This document shows positions 36,910-45,990 of a DNA stretch of 64,000 nucleotides, one piece after another. The stretch is from Arthrobacter sp. KBS0703 (GTDB taxonomy: Bacteria > Actinomycetota > Actinomycetes > Actinomycetales > Micrococcaceae): positions 372,001-436,000 of the forward strand of contig NZ_MVDG02000001.1 of NCBI RefSeq assembly GCF_002008315.2. The letters run 5' to 3'. A program made the translations under genes and the position numbers. Each line of letters opens with the position of its first letter. Positions within the stretch are counted from its first letter, which is position 1. The notes beneath the pieces were generated by a model. It was not told where the DNA came from and did not search any database. It was given only the letters and a program-made list of their open reading frames with translations.

Positions 36910-37976
36910 GTGACTCCCACCATGCTTTCCGACCTGACCACGGCTGCCGTCGGCGGCCCCGCCGGCAACTACATCGAGGCCCGCACGGAAGCGGAGATCA
37001 TCGAGGCCGTGCGGACGGCAGACGCGGCGGGGGAACCGGTGCTGATTATTGGCGGCGGTTCCAACCTGCTGATTTCCGACGACGGGTTCCCCGGGACGGT
37101 GGTCAGGATCGCCTCCGAGGGGTTCAAGGTTAACGCCGAGGACTCCTGCGGCGGTGTGGCGGTGGTGGTCCAGGCAGGCCACAACTGGGATGCCCTGGTG
37201 CAGCACGCGGTGCTGCACGCGTGGTCCGGGATCGAAGCGCTGTCCGGCATTCCCGGCGCCACCGGCGCAACGCCGGTGCAGAACGTGGGCGCGTACGGCG
37301 CGGACGTTGCGCAGACCATCGCGGCGGTCCGCACCTGGGACCGGGAACGCAACGCAGTGAAGACCTTCACCAGCTCGGAGCTCAAGTTCGGCTACCGGGA
37401 CTCCATCCTTAAGCAGACCACCGTCAACGGTTCCCCGCGCTATGTGGTGCTCACTGTCGAGTTCCAGCTGCCGCTGGGCCGGATGAGCGCGCCCATCCGG
37501 TACGCCGAACTGGCCAGGGTCCTCGGCGTCGAGCAGGGCCAGCGGGCCTACGCCAACGACGTCCGGCGCGAGGTCCTCCGGCTGCGCGCATCGAAGGGCA
37601 TGGTGCTGGATCCCGCCGACCGCGATACCTACTCCACCGGCTCGTTCTTCACCAACCCCATCGTCCCCGCCGGTGTAGCAGCCGGCCTCCCGGAGAGCGC
37701 GCCGCAGTATCCGGCCGGTTCCGACGGCCTCGTGAAGCTCTCTGCCGCCTGGCTGATCGACCAGGCCGGGTTCGGCAAGGGCTTCGGCCTGGAGGCGGCA
37801 GCGTCTCCGGCGGCAGGGCCTCGCTTTCCACCAAGCACACCCTGGCCATCACTAACCGGGGTTCCGCCAGCGCCGCGGACATGCTGGCGATCGCGCGCGA
37901 GGTGCGCGCCGGCGTCGTCGGGCGTTTTGGCATTGAACTCCACCCGGAGCCGCTGCTGATCGGCGTGGCGCTCTAG
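36910..37976 (+). CDS. murB: UDP-N-acetylenolpyruvoylglucosamine reductase, one frameshift
   Basis: MurB reduces UDP-GlcNAc-enolpyruvate to UDP-MurNAc with FAD and NADPH in peptidoglycan synthesis. GTG start at 36910. The FAD site is [20 protein letters not shown] and [21 protein letters not shown]. The catalytic serine is in [12 protein letters not shown] and the late glutamate in [10 protein letters not shown]. The frame slips at about 37793, where GAGGCGGC should read GAGGGCGGC; with that base, [20 protein letters not shown] follows and the gene ends at TAG 37974-37976, giving about 355 residues. An essential gene with a single missing G points to sequence error. Confidence 0.88.
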
Positions 37977-38044
37977 CCAGGGTAGACCTCCACGCGGAAC
38001 CCGCGTCACGGCCGACGGCCGTCCTGCATGCCGCCGTGGCGCGC

Positions 38045-38063
38045 AGATGTGTATAAGAGACAG
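38045..38063. other. single Nextera mosaic end in consensus
   Basis: AGATGTGTATAAGAGACAG, exactly one mosaic end, in the space between murB and the winged-helix gene. The 60 bases on its left may not truly adjoin those on its right. Confidence 0.93.
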
Positions 38064-38100
38064 GCGGACGCCGGCCCGCAGCCGGTCCTAGGATGGGGCC

Positions 38101-39207
38101 ATGGGAGCAGCTACGAAGACCCGCGTCACGTCGAAAGTCATGGGCCGTCTGAGGATGGCCTCGCAGGGACTGCTGGGTGGCGGGTTTTCCAGCGTGCCGG
38201 AGGCAGTCCGATCGATGACGGCCATGCAGGCGCAGGACCTGCAGTCGGCGCTGTGGGCCGTGGGCTTGCGTGTTCCCGGCACCGGTGTGGGCGAGGTGCG
38301 CGCCGCCCTGGACTCGGGGGCCGTGGTGCGATCGTGGCCCATGCGCGGCACCCTGCACCTGCTGGCTCCGGAGGACCTGCGGTGGATCCTGAACATCACC
38401 ACCGGACGGATGGTCCAGGGCACCTCGGGGCGGCACCGGCAACTGGAGATCTCCGGCACGGACGTTAAAGTCTGCCGGGACGTCGCGCTCGGCCTTGTCG
38501 CGGGCGGCCGGGCTGTCAGCCGCGAGCAGCTGTTCGCCGCGTTTGAGACGGCCGGCCAGGCCACCACGGCGCAGCGGGGCATTCATCTGCTCTGGATGCT
38601 GTGCCAGAGTGCGTCGCTGGTGCCCGGTCCGCTGGACGGGAACCAGCAGAAGTTCGTGGCATTCGACGGGTGGATCGCCACTTCCCGTGACCTCGGCCGT
38701 GAGGAGGGCCTCGCCGAGCTCCTGCTGAGGTATCTGCGCAGCCACGGGCCCGCGACGGTGCGGGACTTCGCGTGGTGGTCCAACACCACGCTCACGGAGG
38801 CCCGGGCCGCCTTGGCCCCGGTCAGCGGGGAACTGGTGGAACTGGAATTTGACGGAACAAGCTACTGGCTCTCGCCGGAGACGGCCGCGCTGCTCGACGA
38901 AGGCGTGCCGGGGCAACGCGCCGTCGTGGCCCTTCCGGGGTTCGACGAATTCGTCCTCGGCTACACCGACCGGAGCCTCGTGCTGCCGCCGGAACACGCC
39001 CAGAAGATCGTCCCCGGCGGCAACGGGGTGTTCAAGAAGGCCATCGTGGCCGGCGGCGAGGTGATCGGGACGTGGGGGAGGCAGGGGAACGGCCGGGCGG
39101 CTGCCGTCGTGCCTGTTCCCTTCGACGCGGCCAAGCCCCCGGGCCCGGCCACCCTGGCCGCCTTCAACAAGGCCGCCGGGCGGTACGAGCGGTTCCTCGC
39201 GGCCTGA
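38101..39207 (+). CDS. AlkZ-like winged-helix DNA-binding protein (HTH_42)
   Basis: 368 residues of the HTH_42/AlkZ family. The QxQ motif used by AlkZ DNA glycosylases to open interstrand crosslinks appears as Q43 and Q45 in TAMQAQDLQSALWAVGLR. Other marks are RSWPMRGTLHLLAPEDLRWIL and FDEFVLGYTDRSLVLPPEH with TWGRQ near the end. The family includes AlkZ (azinomycin repair) and the broader AlkX group. A DNA-repair role is likely but unproved here. Confidence 0.8.
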   Translation: MGAATKTRVTSKVMGRLRMASQGLLGGGFSSVPEAVRSMTAMQAQDLQSALWAVGLRVPGTGVGEVRAALDSGAVVRSWPMRGTLHLLAPEDLRWILNITTGRMVQGTSGRHRQLEISGTDVKVCRDVALGLVAGGRAVSREQLFAAFETAGQATTAQRGIHLLWMLCQSASLVPGPLDGNQQKFVAFDGWIATSRDLGREEGLAELLLRYLRSHGPATVRDFAWWSNTTLTEARAALAPVSGELVELEFDGTSYWLSPETAALLDEGVPGQRAVVALPGFDEFVLGYTDRSLVLPPEHAQKIVPGGNGVFKKAIVAGGEVIGTWGRQGNGRAAAVVPVPFDAAKPPGPATLAAFNKAAGRYERFLAA

Positions 39208-39208
39208 C

Positions 39209-39614
39209 GGCAGCGGTGCGGGCGGAGCTCTCATCCGGCTCCGGCGCGGTGCCTACGTCAGAAGTGCCCACTGGAACCGGATCGCGCCTTGGGAACGGGA
39301 CAGCCTCCGGATCCAGGCGCACTATGAATCCACAGGAGGGACGGCTTGCTACAGCCATACAAGCGCCGCGCGGCTGCACCTGTGCCAGGTCTGGAAAGCC
39401 GGGCCGCTGGTACACGTCGCCACGGACTATTCAAACTCTGCCACCAGACCAGGCCCTGCTGGCGGAACGTTCCCGCGAGAACGCACTGGCTGAGGAAGGA
39501 TGGACCTTCCTGCGCCTCGAGTGGCAGCACCTGGATGCCCCGGCGGAGCTTAGGCGCCGGCTACTGGCCACCCTGGCCCGGGCTGAAACGCAAAAGCGGC
39601 CCCGCACCGCATGA
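39209..39614 (+). pseudogene. remnant of an AbiEi-like antitoxin/VSR-type protein
   Basis: Two frames together keep the two ends of a known actinobacterial family. From about 39230, LIRLRRGAYVRSAHW and GGTACYSHTSAARLH match the part after the N-terminal winged helix of AbiEi-type proteins. In another frame from about 39456, LLAERSRENALAEEGWTFL and RLEWQHLDAPAELRRRLL match the nuclease-like C-terminus. The N-terminal winged helix and roughly 150 central residues are missing, and no start is available. This loss is too large for a base-calling error. No partner toxin is nearby. Confidence 0.65.
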
Positions 39615-39681
39615 GCGGCCCCGGGCAGGGCCGATCAGCGGGGCAGGGCCGCCTGAGCCTGTGGCTAAAGAGAGCCGGTGG

Positions 39682-40812
39682 CTAGAGAGTGCCGGTGGCG
39701 ATGTTCAGCATGCGCCGGAGCGGCTCGGCTGCGCCCCACAGGAGCTGATCGCCCACGGTGAAGGCGCTGATGTACTGCGGGCCCATCTCCAGCTTGCGGA
39801 TACGGCCCACCGGGATGTCCAGGGTGCCGGATGCCGCCACCGGGGTGAGATCGGCCATCGACGCTTCCTTGGTGTTGGGCACAACCTTGGCCCACTCGTT
39901 GTCTTCATCGAGCAGCTTCTCGATTTCGGCAACGGACAGGTCTTCGCGCAGCTTGAGCGTGAGCGCCTGGGAGTGCGAACGCATGGCGCCGATCCGGATG
40001 CACAGGCCGTCCATCATGATGTGGTTTTCATCGGAGGTGCCGAGGATCTTATTTGTCTCAACGCCCGCCTTCCACTCTTCCTTGGACTGGCCGTTGCCCA
40101 GGTCCGCGTCGATCCAGGGGATCAGGGAGCCGGCGAGCGGAACGCCGAACTGTGTGGCGTCGATGTCGGAGCGCTGGTGGGCCAGGACCTTGCGGTCGAT
40201 GTCGAGAATGGCCGACGCCGGGTCGTCCAGTTCGGTGCTGACCGCGGCGTTGAGCGTGCCGAACTGGCTGAGCAGTTCGCGCATGTGCCGCGCTCCGCCG
40301 CCGGAAGCAGCCTGGTAGGTCATGGAGGTGCCCCACTCGACCAGGCCGTTCTTGAACAGTCCGCCAAGGCCCATCAGCATGCAGGACACAGTGCAGTTGC
40401 CGCCGATGAAGTCTTTGGTGCCGTTGGCGAGGCCTTTGTCGATGACATCGCGGTTGATCGGGTCCAGCACGATGATCGAGTCGTCGTTCATGCGCAGCGT
40501 CGATGCGGCGTCGATCCAGAGGCCGTCCCAGCCGCGGCCGCGGAGTTCGCCGTGGACCTGCTTGGTGTAGTCCCCGCCCTGGGCGGTGACGATAATCGGC
40601 AGCTTGGCGAGAGTCTCGACGTCGAACGCGTCCTCGAGCTTACCGGCCCCGTCAGCAAACGACGGGGCGGCACCTCCCGCGTTTGAGGTGGAGAAACATA
40701 CCGGGTTGATGTTGGCGAAGTCGCCCTCATCCTGCATGCGCTGCATCAGGACGGAACCGACCATGCCACGCCAACCCACCAGTCCAACGGACGGAGTAGC
40801 TGCTGTAGTCAT
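39682..40812 (-). CDS. asd: aspartate-semialdehyde dehydrogenase
   Basis: 376 residues. NADP turn [17 protein letters not shown], catalytic cysteine C140 in [12 protein letters not shown], and HHHxH-type region near [11 protein letters not shown]. Length and motifs fit the E. coli-like Asd subgroup. It reduces aspartyl phosphate to the semialdehyde that feeds lysine, threonine, methionine and diaminopimelate. Aspartokinase is not adjacent here. Confidence 0.92.
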   Translation of the reverse strand: MTTAATPSVGLVGWRGMVGSVLMQRMQDEGDFANINPVCFSTSNAGGAAPSFADGAGKLEDAFDVETLAKLPIIVTAQGGDYTKQVHGELRGRGWDGLWIDAASTLRMNDDSIIVLDPINRDVIDKGLANGTKDFIGGNCTVSCMLMGLGGLFKNGLVEWGTSMTYQAASGGGARHMRELLSQFGTLNAAVSTELDDPASAILDIDRKVLAHQRSDIDATQFGVPLAGSLIPWIDADLGNGQSKEEWKAGVETNKILGTSDENHIMMDGLCIRIGAMRSHSQALTLKLREDLSVAEIEKLLDEDNEWAKVVPNTKEASMADLTPVAASGTLDIPVGRIRKLEMGPQYISAFTVGDQLLWGAAEPLRRMLNIATGTL

Positions 40813-40896
40813 TAGGCCAGTTTAGACTTTGGACCCGGAAGGACGCAGTCGGTTACGTCACTCCCTGGCTAGGCCCGACCCGTCAGAAGGGTGGAG

Positions 40897-41304
40897 CTAC
40901 TCGACCGGGCGGGCAAGATTGGCGGCTTTGCGCAGCTTCTGTGCCCGGCGCTCCTTGAAATAGCTGATCCAAGCGAAAGTGAAGGGGTAGAGGCATGCGG
41001 GAAAGACCCACCATACTTCGCCAAGAATGTGCCACGTACCCTGGATGGCGATCTGGACCACGCCGTAGAAGAGGCCCCCCAGGCAGGCAGTGAGGAGGAT
41101 GGCGAGGAAGAGCAGTCCGCCGGAGCTGTTGACCGGTTTGACGAGGCCGCCGCCGTCGTCCTTGCGGACTCCGTATTCGGCTGGCGTGTAGCCGACCATC
41201 TCGCCGTTCTCCGCCCTGCGGTAGATCAGCTGGTCGTCTGAAGGGCGGGACGGCACATAGCCGGGGTCCTGCGGAACTCCCTGGCTACGCCGCGCCACGG
41301 GCAT
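40897..41304 (-). CDS. two-helix membrane protein of the WXG100-type locus
   Basis: 135 residues from the ATG at 41304, overlapping the upstream gene by 20 bases. A polar N-terminus (DDQLIYRRAENGEMVGYTPAEYG) precedes two hydrophobic segments, GLLFLAILLTACLGGLFYGV and WWVFPACLYPFTFAWISYF, and a basic end. I do not recognise a family. Overlap with the neighbour shows that the three genes are translated together, so it may be a membrane partner or protective protein for the WXG-type product. Confidence 0.6.
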   Translation of the reverse strand: MPVARRSQGVPQDPGYVPSRPSDDQLIYRRAENGEMVGYTPAEYGVRKDDGGGLVKPVNSSGGLLFLAILLTACLGGLFYGVVQIAIQGTWHILGEVWWVFPACLYPFTFAWISYFKERRAQKLRKAANLARPVE

Positions 41305-41938
41305 CCTCGATCGCAGCGAGCAGCCCCGCGTCGTCGAGGCCAGCGGTTTCGGCGACCTCATCCTTGTCGAAATCCGGGACGCCGGTAGTCCAGGCGTCGC
41401 CTTCACGCCGGATCAGCAGGTGCTGTTCGGACCCCAGGGTCTTAAAGACCAGATATGCGGTACCGCCGTGGTTCTGTTTGACATGCTGCCGCACGACTCG
41501 AAGCGTCGCTTCCGCCGACGTGATGGCGGGGTCCTGGGCAAAAACGAACCAGGTGCCGAGCAGGCGGGGTTGAAGCATCAGGGATACCCCCGGTGCTTCC
41601 AGGAGAGCCACGTTGTCCACGGCTTCGCCGGTCAGAAGGGTGATTTCGGTCCAACGGTTCGCTTTTCCGAGGGCTGTGGCGACTGCGGCCGCGACTCCGG
41701 TCACGCCCAGGTCGCCGTCCTCATCAACCGTAGCCATGTCCCGGGCCATGAGCGACGACGCGCCGGCCGTGGCCAACGTAACATCGTCCACCATTTCCTC
41801 GGCACGGAAAACGCTGACGGACCGGTCCCGTGCCGGCCCTTCGAATACATTGAGCAAATAGGCAAACTCGCCCACGCCGAAGCCGATGACGTCAACGCCG
41901 AGCCGCGGCTCCTGCTGTGTGTGGTCCTGAACAGTCAT
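41285..41938 (-). CDS. acidic protein of unknown function in the WXG100-type locus
   Basis: 217 residues, soluble, rich in Asp, Glu, Ala and Val, with no signal or membrane segment. The layout (SLMARDMATVDEDGDLGV, then LLEAPGVSLMLQPRLLGTWFVF, then GGTAYLVFKTLGSEQHLLI) recalls the alternating sheets of EspG-type chaperones of type VII secretion. That resemblance is weak, and I make no assignment. It starts 9 bases after the WXG gene's stop. Confidence 0.6.
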   Translation of the reverse strand: MTVQDHTQQEPRLGVDVIGFGVGEFAYLLNVFEGPARDRSVSVFRAEEMVDDVTLATAGASSLMARDMATVDEDGDLGVTGVAAAVATALGKANRWTEITLLTGEAVDNVALLEAPGVSLMLQPRLLGTWFVFAQDPAITSAEATLRVVRQHVKQNHGGTAYLVFKTLGSEQHLLIRREGDAWTTGVPDFDKDEVAETAGLDDAGLLAAIEDARGAA

Positions 41939-41947
41939 GCTGGTCTC

Positions 41948-43039
41948 CTATCCACCGATTCCGAGGAAATTGCCCACGGACTTGACGCCATCACTCAGCG
42001 TATCCGCCGTATCGCTGACGAACTTACCGGGATCCTTCACGGCGTTGACGACACCCTCGCCGATGTTCTTGCCTACGCTGCTGATGGTGTCCCAGTTCTC
42101 GTAAATGGCGATACCGACACTGGCGACCTGGCAGACGGTCCCGGCCGGAGGCGGCAGGAAGCAGCCGACGCCGAGGGCTGTCTTGCCCACGCCAACAAGT
42201 CCGCCCTTGACGTCCCCCTCGGAAAAACTCTTCACCGAGTCGGAGGCGCTGAACAAAACGCCTGTCCATCCGAGTCCCCGGGCGAGGCCCGACTTGCCTA
42301 GCCACTCAGCTTTCGATCCCGCAGCGATCCAGGGCTTTTCTTCCAATATCGGCGCAAGATTTTTCAGCGGCCCAATGTACTTGTTCAGGTTCTTCAGCGA
42401 GGCAATGTCCGAAGCTTTATCGATGACGCCGATACCGCGGTTTGCCTTCGACGAGTCCTTCAGAAGTCCTTCAAGAGCCTTGTTCCCTTTGGTGGTCTGG
42501 AACAGGTTTCGGCTATCAAAAACGGGGCCGCCGAGCCGGTGCTGGCCCTTGGTCAGCGACTTGATGAAGTCCGCCCGCTGGTTCTTCAGCACCCAGCCGT
42601 ACTGGCCGAAGTGCTTGGCCAGTGTGAGCGGTGCCTTGATGAACTTCTGGATAGTCATGCCGCTCTTGAGCGCGCCTATGCCGCCAAGCAACAGGCCGCC
42701 CGCCACCCCTGCCAGCGTTCCGCCGGGGTCGCTGATGGTGCCCGGTCCGCCGCCGGAGCCAGGAGCGCCGTCACTGGCCTTTTCTTGCTCGTTGGCGTTC
42801 TCCAGGAGCTTCCGGGATTCCTGTTTCAGCCGCGCCGCTGTTTGCTGGAGAAGAGCCCGGTGGCTGCCGTTCCAATCGGAGCGGAACTGGCTGGCGTCGT
42901 TGCCCTTCCATGACGGGTTGTTGTTGATCTGGTTGGTCAGCTGCGTCGACGTCTGCAGCAGGTTGTCGGAGACCTTCCCGAACTGCTGAGCGAGCGTGCG
43001 CAGCTGGGCAACATCCGCGCCCCACAAGTCACCTGCCAC
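41948..43039 (-). CDS. WXG100-domain protein with hydrophobic C-terminal region (type VII-like effector candidate)
   Basis: 363 residues from the GTG at 43039, which has GGGGGT upstream. Residues 1-95 look like a WXG100 helical hairpin: WGADVAQLRTLAQQFGKVSDNLL, then PSWKGNDASQFRSDWNGSHR with the W-x-G turn, then a second long helix ending QESRKLLENANEQEK. A Gly/Pro linker follows. Residues 130 to the end alternate Gly-rich hydrophobic stretches (GTLAGVAGGLLLGGIGAL; GLVGVGKTALGVGCFLP) with amphipathic ones, and I recognise no enzyme motif. Proteins of this plan are substrates of type VII secretion. No secretion genes are nearby. Confidence 0.68.
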   Translation of the reverse strand: MAGDLWGADVAQLRTLAQQFGKVSDNLLQTSTQLTNQINNNPSWKGNDASQFRSDWNGSHRALLQQTAARLKQESRKLLENANEQEKASDGAPGSGGGPGTISDPGGTLAGVAGGLLLGGIGALKSGMTIQKFIKAPLTLAKHFGQYGWVLKNQRADFIKSLTKGQHRLGGPVFDSRNLFQTTKGNKALEGLLKDSSKANRGIGVIDKASDIASLKNLNKYIGPLKNLAPILEEKPWIAAGSKAEWLGKSGLARGLGWTGVLFSASDSVKSFSEGDVKGGLVGVGKTALGVGCFLPPPAGTVCQVASVGIAIYENWDTISSVGKNIGEGVVNAVKDPGKFVSDTADTLSDGVKSVGNFLGIGG

Positions 43040-43199
43040 GTGGCATCTACCCCCAATATCTGTGCGCCCGTTGTGCGCGCTGGCTGCTGAATCCTTGGAC
43101 CACTCTAGTTCCGGCCGGCCAGGGCCGCGATGGGCAGCGCTCCCCATCGCCGGCCGGCTGCTGCCGGAGTGGGCCCGCTCATCGGAGCAGGGCAGGGGA

Positions 43200-43418
43200 C
43201 TACTGGTGGTCCGTCTCCTCCAACAGGGCGCTCTTGCGGGCACGCAGCGCGAAGAAGGCTCCGAAGGCAAACACCTGGGTCACCACGACGAGCACGATGA
43301 TGCCGGCTACTTTGTTGCCGCCCAGGATCATGGTCAGGCCAACGATCGCGGACAGCAGGGCCAGCAGCGGCAACAGCATGTAGCCGAGCACAAAGAGGGT
43401 TTCCGGTTTTCTGAGCAT
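43200..43418 (-). CDS. small two-helix membrane protein
   Basis: 72 residues from the ATG at 43418, with TAGGAAT ahead. Two helices (FVLGYMLLPLLALLSAIVGL; VAGIIVLVVVTQVFAFGAFF) and a charged end (RARKSALLEETDHQ). It starts 6 bases after the folA stop, so it is the last gene of the thyA-folA unit. Function unknown. Confidence 0.7.
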   Translation of the reverse strand: MLRKPETLFVLGYMLLPLLALLSAIVGLTMILGGNKVAGIIVLVVVTQVFAFGAFFALRARKSALLEETDHQ

Positions 43419-43423
43419 GATTC

Positions 43424-44008
43424 CTAGCCTTCCCTGCGGTTCCACTTGGTGAACCGGTAGCGGGTGCCGTTTGCTGCCGTCAGCCAGCCTTTGTCAGGTA
43501 CCGGTGCGCCCGGCTCCCAGGCGCCGTCGAGCTCCGGGGCGTGCGTATCGCCGTCGGCCTCGACGTCGATGGTGGTGACAACGGCAACGTTCGCGAGGTC
43601 AGTGGACTGCTTGAAGATTTCGCCGCCGCCCAGGATCCAGACCATCTCAAAACCGGGCGCGAACTGGGACTCCAGCAGCGCGTCGTCCAGGGATTTTACG
43701 ACGACGGCGCCCTCCGCCTGGGGCGTCTCGCCCCAGCCGTCCTGGCGGGTAATGACGATGTTGGTCCGGTTGGGCAGCGGGCGGTACTTCTCCGGGAAGG
43801 ACAGCCACGTCTTGCGGCCCATGATGACGGGGTGCCCGCTGGTCACCTTGGTGAAGTGTTTCAGGTCCTCCGGCAGGTTCCAGGGCATGCCGCCGTCTTT
43901 GCCGATGACTCCGGACGTGGTCTGTGCCCAGATCAGTCCGATTCCGGCTGTGTTTGCAGCGATCTCTTCGCTGAAGGCCTGCGGGTCCATGATCTCCTCG
44001 GTGCTCAT
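43424..44008 (-). CDS. folA: dihydrofolate reductase
   Basis: 194 residues. [29 protein letters not shown] holds the substrate-site residues, [14 protein letters not shown] the NADPH site and WILGGGEIF the late Gly pair. It regenerates tetrahydrofolate after the thymidylate synthase reaction. Its ATG overlaps the thyA stop (ATGA). A 15-residue N-terminal extension precedes the core. Confidence 0.93.
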   Translation of the reverse strand: MSTEEIMDPQAFSEEIAANTAGIGLIWAQTTSGVIGKDGGMPWNLPEDLKHFTKVTSGHPVIMGRKTWLSFPEKYRPLPNRTNIVITRQDGWGETPQAEGAVVVKSLDDALLESQFAPGFEMVWILGGGEIFKQSTDLANVAVVTTIDVEADGDTHAPELDGAWEPGAPVPDKGWLTAANGTRYRFTKWNRREG

Positions 44009-44808
44009 ACCGCGATCGGCGCCTTGATCGTGGGGTGGTGCCGGTATCCGACCACTTCGAAGTCGTCCAGCGTGTAGTCGAAGATCGAATCCGGCTTCCG
44101 GGTGATCTTCAGCTGCGGGTAGTCGTAGGGTTGCCTGTCCAGCTGCTTCAGGACCTGGTCCATATGGTTGTCATAGATGTGGACGTCGCCGCCGGTCCAG
44201 ACGAATTCGCCGGGCTCAAGTCCGGTCTGCTGCGCCAGCATGCAGGTCAGCAGGGCGTAGGAGGCAATGTTGAACGGCACACCCAGGAACATGTCCGCGG
44301 ACCGCTGGTACAGCTGGCAGGAAAGCTTGCCGCCGGCCACATAGAACTGGAAGAACGCGTGGCAGGGAGGCAGGGCCATATCCTTGAGCTCTGCCACGTT
44401 CCAGGCGGACACGATGTGCCGGCGTGAATCCGGGTTGGCCTTCAGGTTCTGGACGAGCTCCGCGATCTGGTCGATGTGGCCGCCGTCCGGGGTGGGCCAG
44501 CTGCGCCACTGGACGCCGTACACCGGTCCGAGTTCGCCGTCGGCGTCAGCCCATTCGTTCCAGATGGTGACGCCCTGGTCCTGCATCCACTTCACGTTCG
44601 TGTCGCCCCGCAGGAACCACAGCAGCTCCACGGCAACGGACTTGAAGTGCACGCGCTTGGTGGTGATCAGCGGGAAACTCTTACTCAGGTCAAAGCGCAT
44701 CTGGCGCCCGAACACGCTGCTGGTGCCCGTTCCGGTGCGGTCCGATTTGTGCGTGCCGTTGGCCATGACATCGCGCAGAAGGTCTTCATAGGGCGTAGGG
44801 GTGTTCAC
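44005..44808 (-). CDS. thyA: thymidylate synthase
   Basis: 267 residues, the common length. Catalytic cysteine C149 in [22 protein letters not shown] near the start, [20 protein letters not shown] and the C-terminal IKAPIAV. It makes dTMP from dUMP with methylene-tetrahydrofolate. The start is GTG with no ribosome site; a TAGACT box ends 7 bases before it, so the message is probably leaderless. folA follows with overlap. Confidence 0.95.
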   Translation of the reverse strand: MNTPTPYEDLLRDVMANGTHKSDRTGTGTSSVFGRQMRFDLSKSFPLITTKRVHFKSVAVELLWFLRGDTNVKWMQDQGVTIWNEWADADGELGPVYGVQWRSWPTPDGGHIDQIAELVQNLKANPDSRRHIVSAWNVAELKDMALPPCHAFFQFYVAGGKLSCQLYQRSADMFLGVPFNIASYALLTCMLAQQTGLEPGEFVWTGGDVHIYDNHMDQVLKQLDRQPYDYPQLKITRKPDSIFDYTLDDFEVVGYRHHPTIKAPIAV

Positions 44809-45990
44809 GCGTCCAGTCTAATCGGCCATACCGGCCGGGACAGTTCTTGCCCCGTAATGGTCCCGGCTCTGTGTCTCGGACAACAACGCACGGCTTCCGG
44901 GATCCGTCATCGGAGGCGGGGCTCGCCGTTATCAGCAGGCCGCCGGCCTCTGCGGCCAGGACCGCGGCCAGGGTGCGGACGATCCGGTATGCCGTGATGG
45001 CGCGCAGCACGGCGTCCAGGCCGCGCTCCGGCGTGCCGATCCCGTGGCGGCGGCGAACGGCGAAGGCCGCCGGCAGGGCGGCGAGGACGACGGCGGCCGT
45101 TGCTGCCGCCGTCGGAATCCAGCTGGGTGGCCGGCCCAGGGCGGCCTCGCCGGATGCGGTCACCGCCAGCACGACCGCCAACAGCAGGGACGCAACGACG
45201 GCGGCGGTGATCAGCACCGGGCTCACCAGCTGGCGCGGCCAGCCGCGGAAGGCACCCCGACGGCCGGGTCCGGAGGACAGGGTGCAGGCTGGGGAGCCGG
45301 GGAGGCCGCCACCACCACATGGCCAGCAGCACCGCCACCGCGCCGAGGCCGGCGGCGTTGGTCTACGCCGTGGTGCTGGACGGATCCGGGCGGCAGGCAA
45401 AGTTCCCGGCAATGGCCGCCAGCCCCGCAGCCATGGTGGCGGACGTCCGGAGCAGACGGTTCATCGCGATTGTTCGAATCACCTTGTTGTCGTCGGCGTC
45501 GAGTCGTTCCAGCTCTCGGCGCCGGGAAACCAGCCACAGCAGAAGGCTCGTCCCGGCGGCCAGCACCAGCAGGGCGCCGGCCAGGCAGGCCGCCAGTTCC
45601 GTGCCGGCAATGCGCCCGTCGCCGCCGACGGTGGTGAAGCCGCCTCCGGCGTCGGGCTGTGATGAGTAAGGCAGCGGGTTGTACGGCGGCTGGGTCGCCG
45701 CCCACGCGATGGTGCCGGCGGACGCCGCGAAAATACCCAGCGCGGTCCGTGCGAGGGCCGCCGGCAGGAAGCCCTTCACGGGCCGCTCCGGCAGGGTTGT
45801 CGTAGGATGCCGCGCACTGCGGGGTCCGTAGTAGCTCAACTGGCCGATCGCGTGGATGCCGAGGCAGCCCAGGATGGGCCAGGCCAGGGCCGGCAGGATG
45901 TCCGCCGGATCCTGCAGCGCTGTGACAAAAACGTGCGCGATGGAAGGGGACCCGGACGCCTCAGTCGTCGAAGGGTTTGAACTGCTCCAC
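44786..45990 (-). CDS. membrane protein of unknown function, frameshifted
   Basis: A gene of about 390-400 codons spread over at least three frames. The first part (45990 to about 45365) has [21 protein letters not shown] and [20 protein letters not shown] as helices, then [24 protein letters not shown] at about 45361 interrupts it. A second frame continues with [19 protein letters not shown] further shift between 45250 and 45330 leads to [21 protein letters not shown] and a last helix. The start is unresolved: the 5' end overlaps mutT1. The 3' end runs 20 bases into thyA in the only open frame, which is doubtful. Breaks are probably consensus errors. Confidence 0.5.
44815..44820 (-). promoter_or_regulatory. 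thyA -10 element, leaderless start
   Basis: TAGACT reads toward thyA and ends 7 bases before the GTG, which places transcription start at about the first codon base. A -35 box at the normal distance is poor (CTGTCC). Confidence 0.5.

Noticed and set aside
35606..37976. MFS and murB as true pseudogenes
   Set aside because: Each break is a single missing base and all protein around it is conserved; murB is needed for growth. Listed as damaged coding sequences.
39209..39614. A new short gene of 135 codons after the AlkZ-like gene
   Set aside because: The only conserved parts lie in two frames and match the two ends of a longer known family, so it is a remnant.
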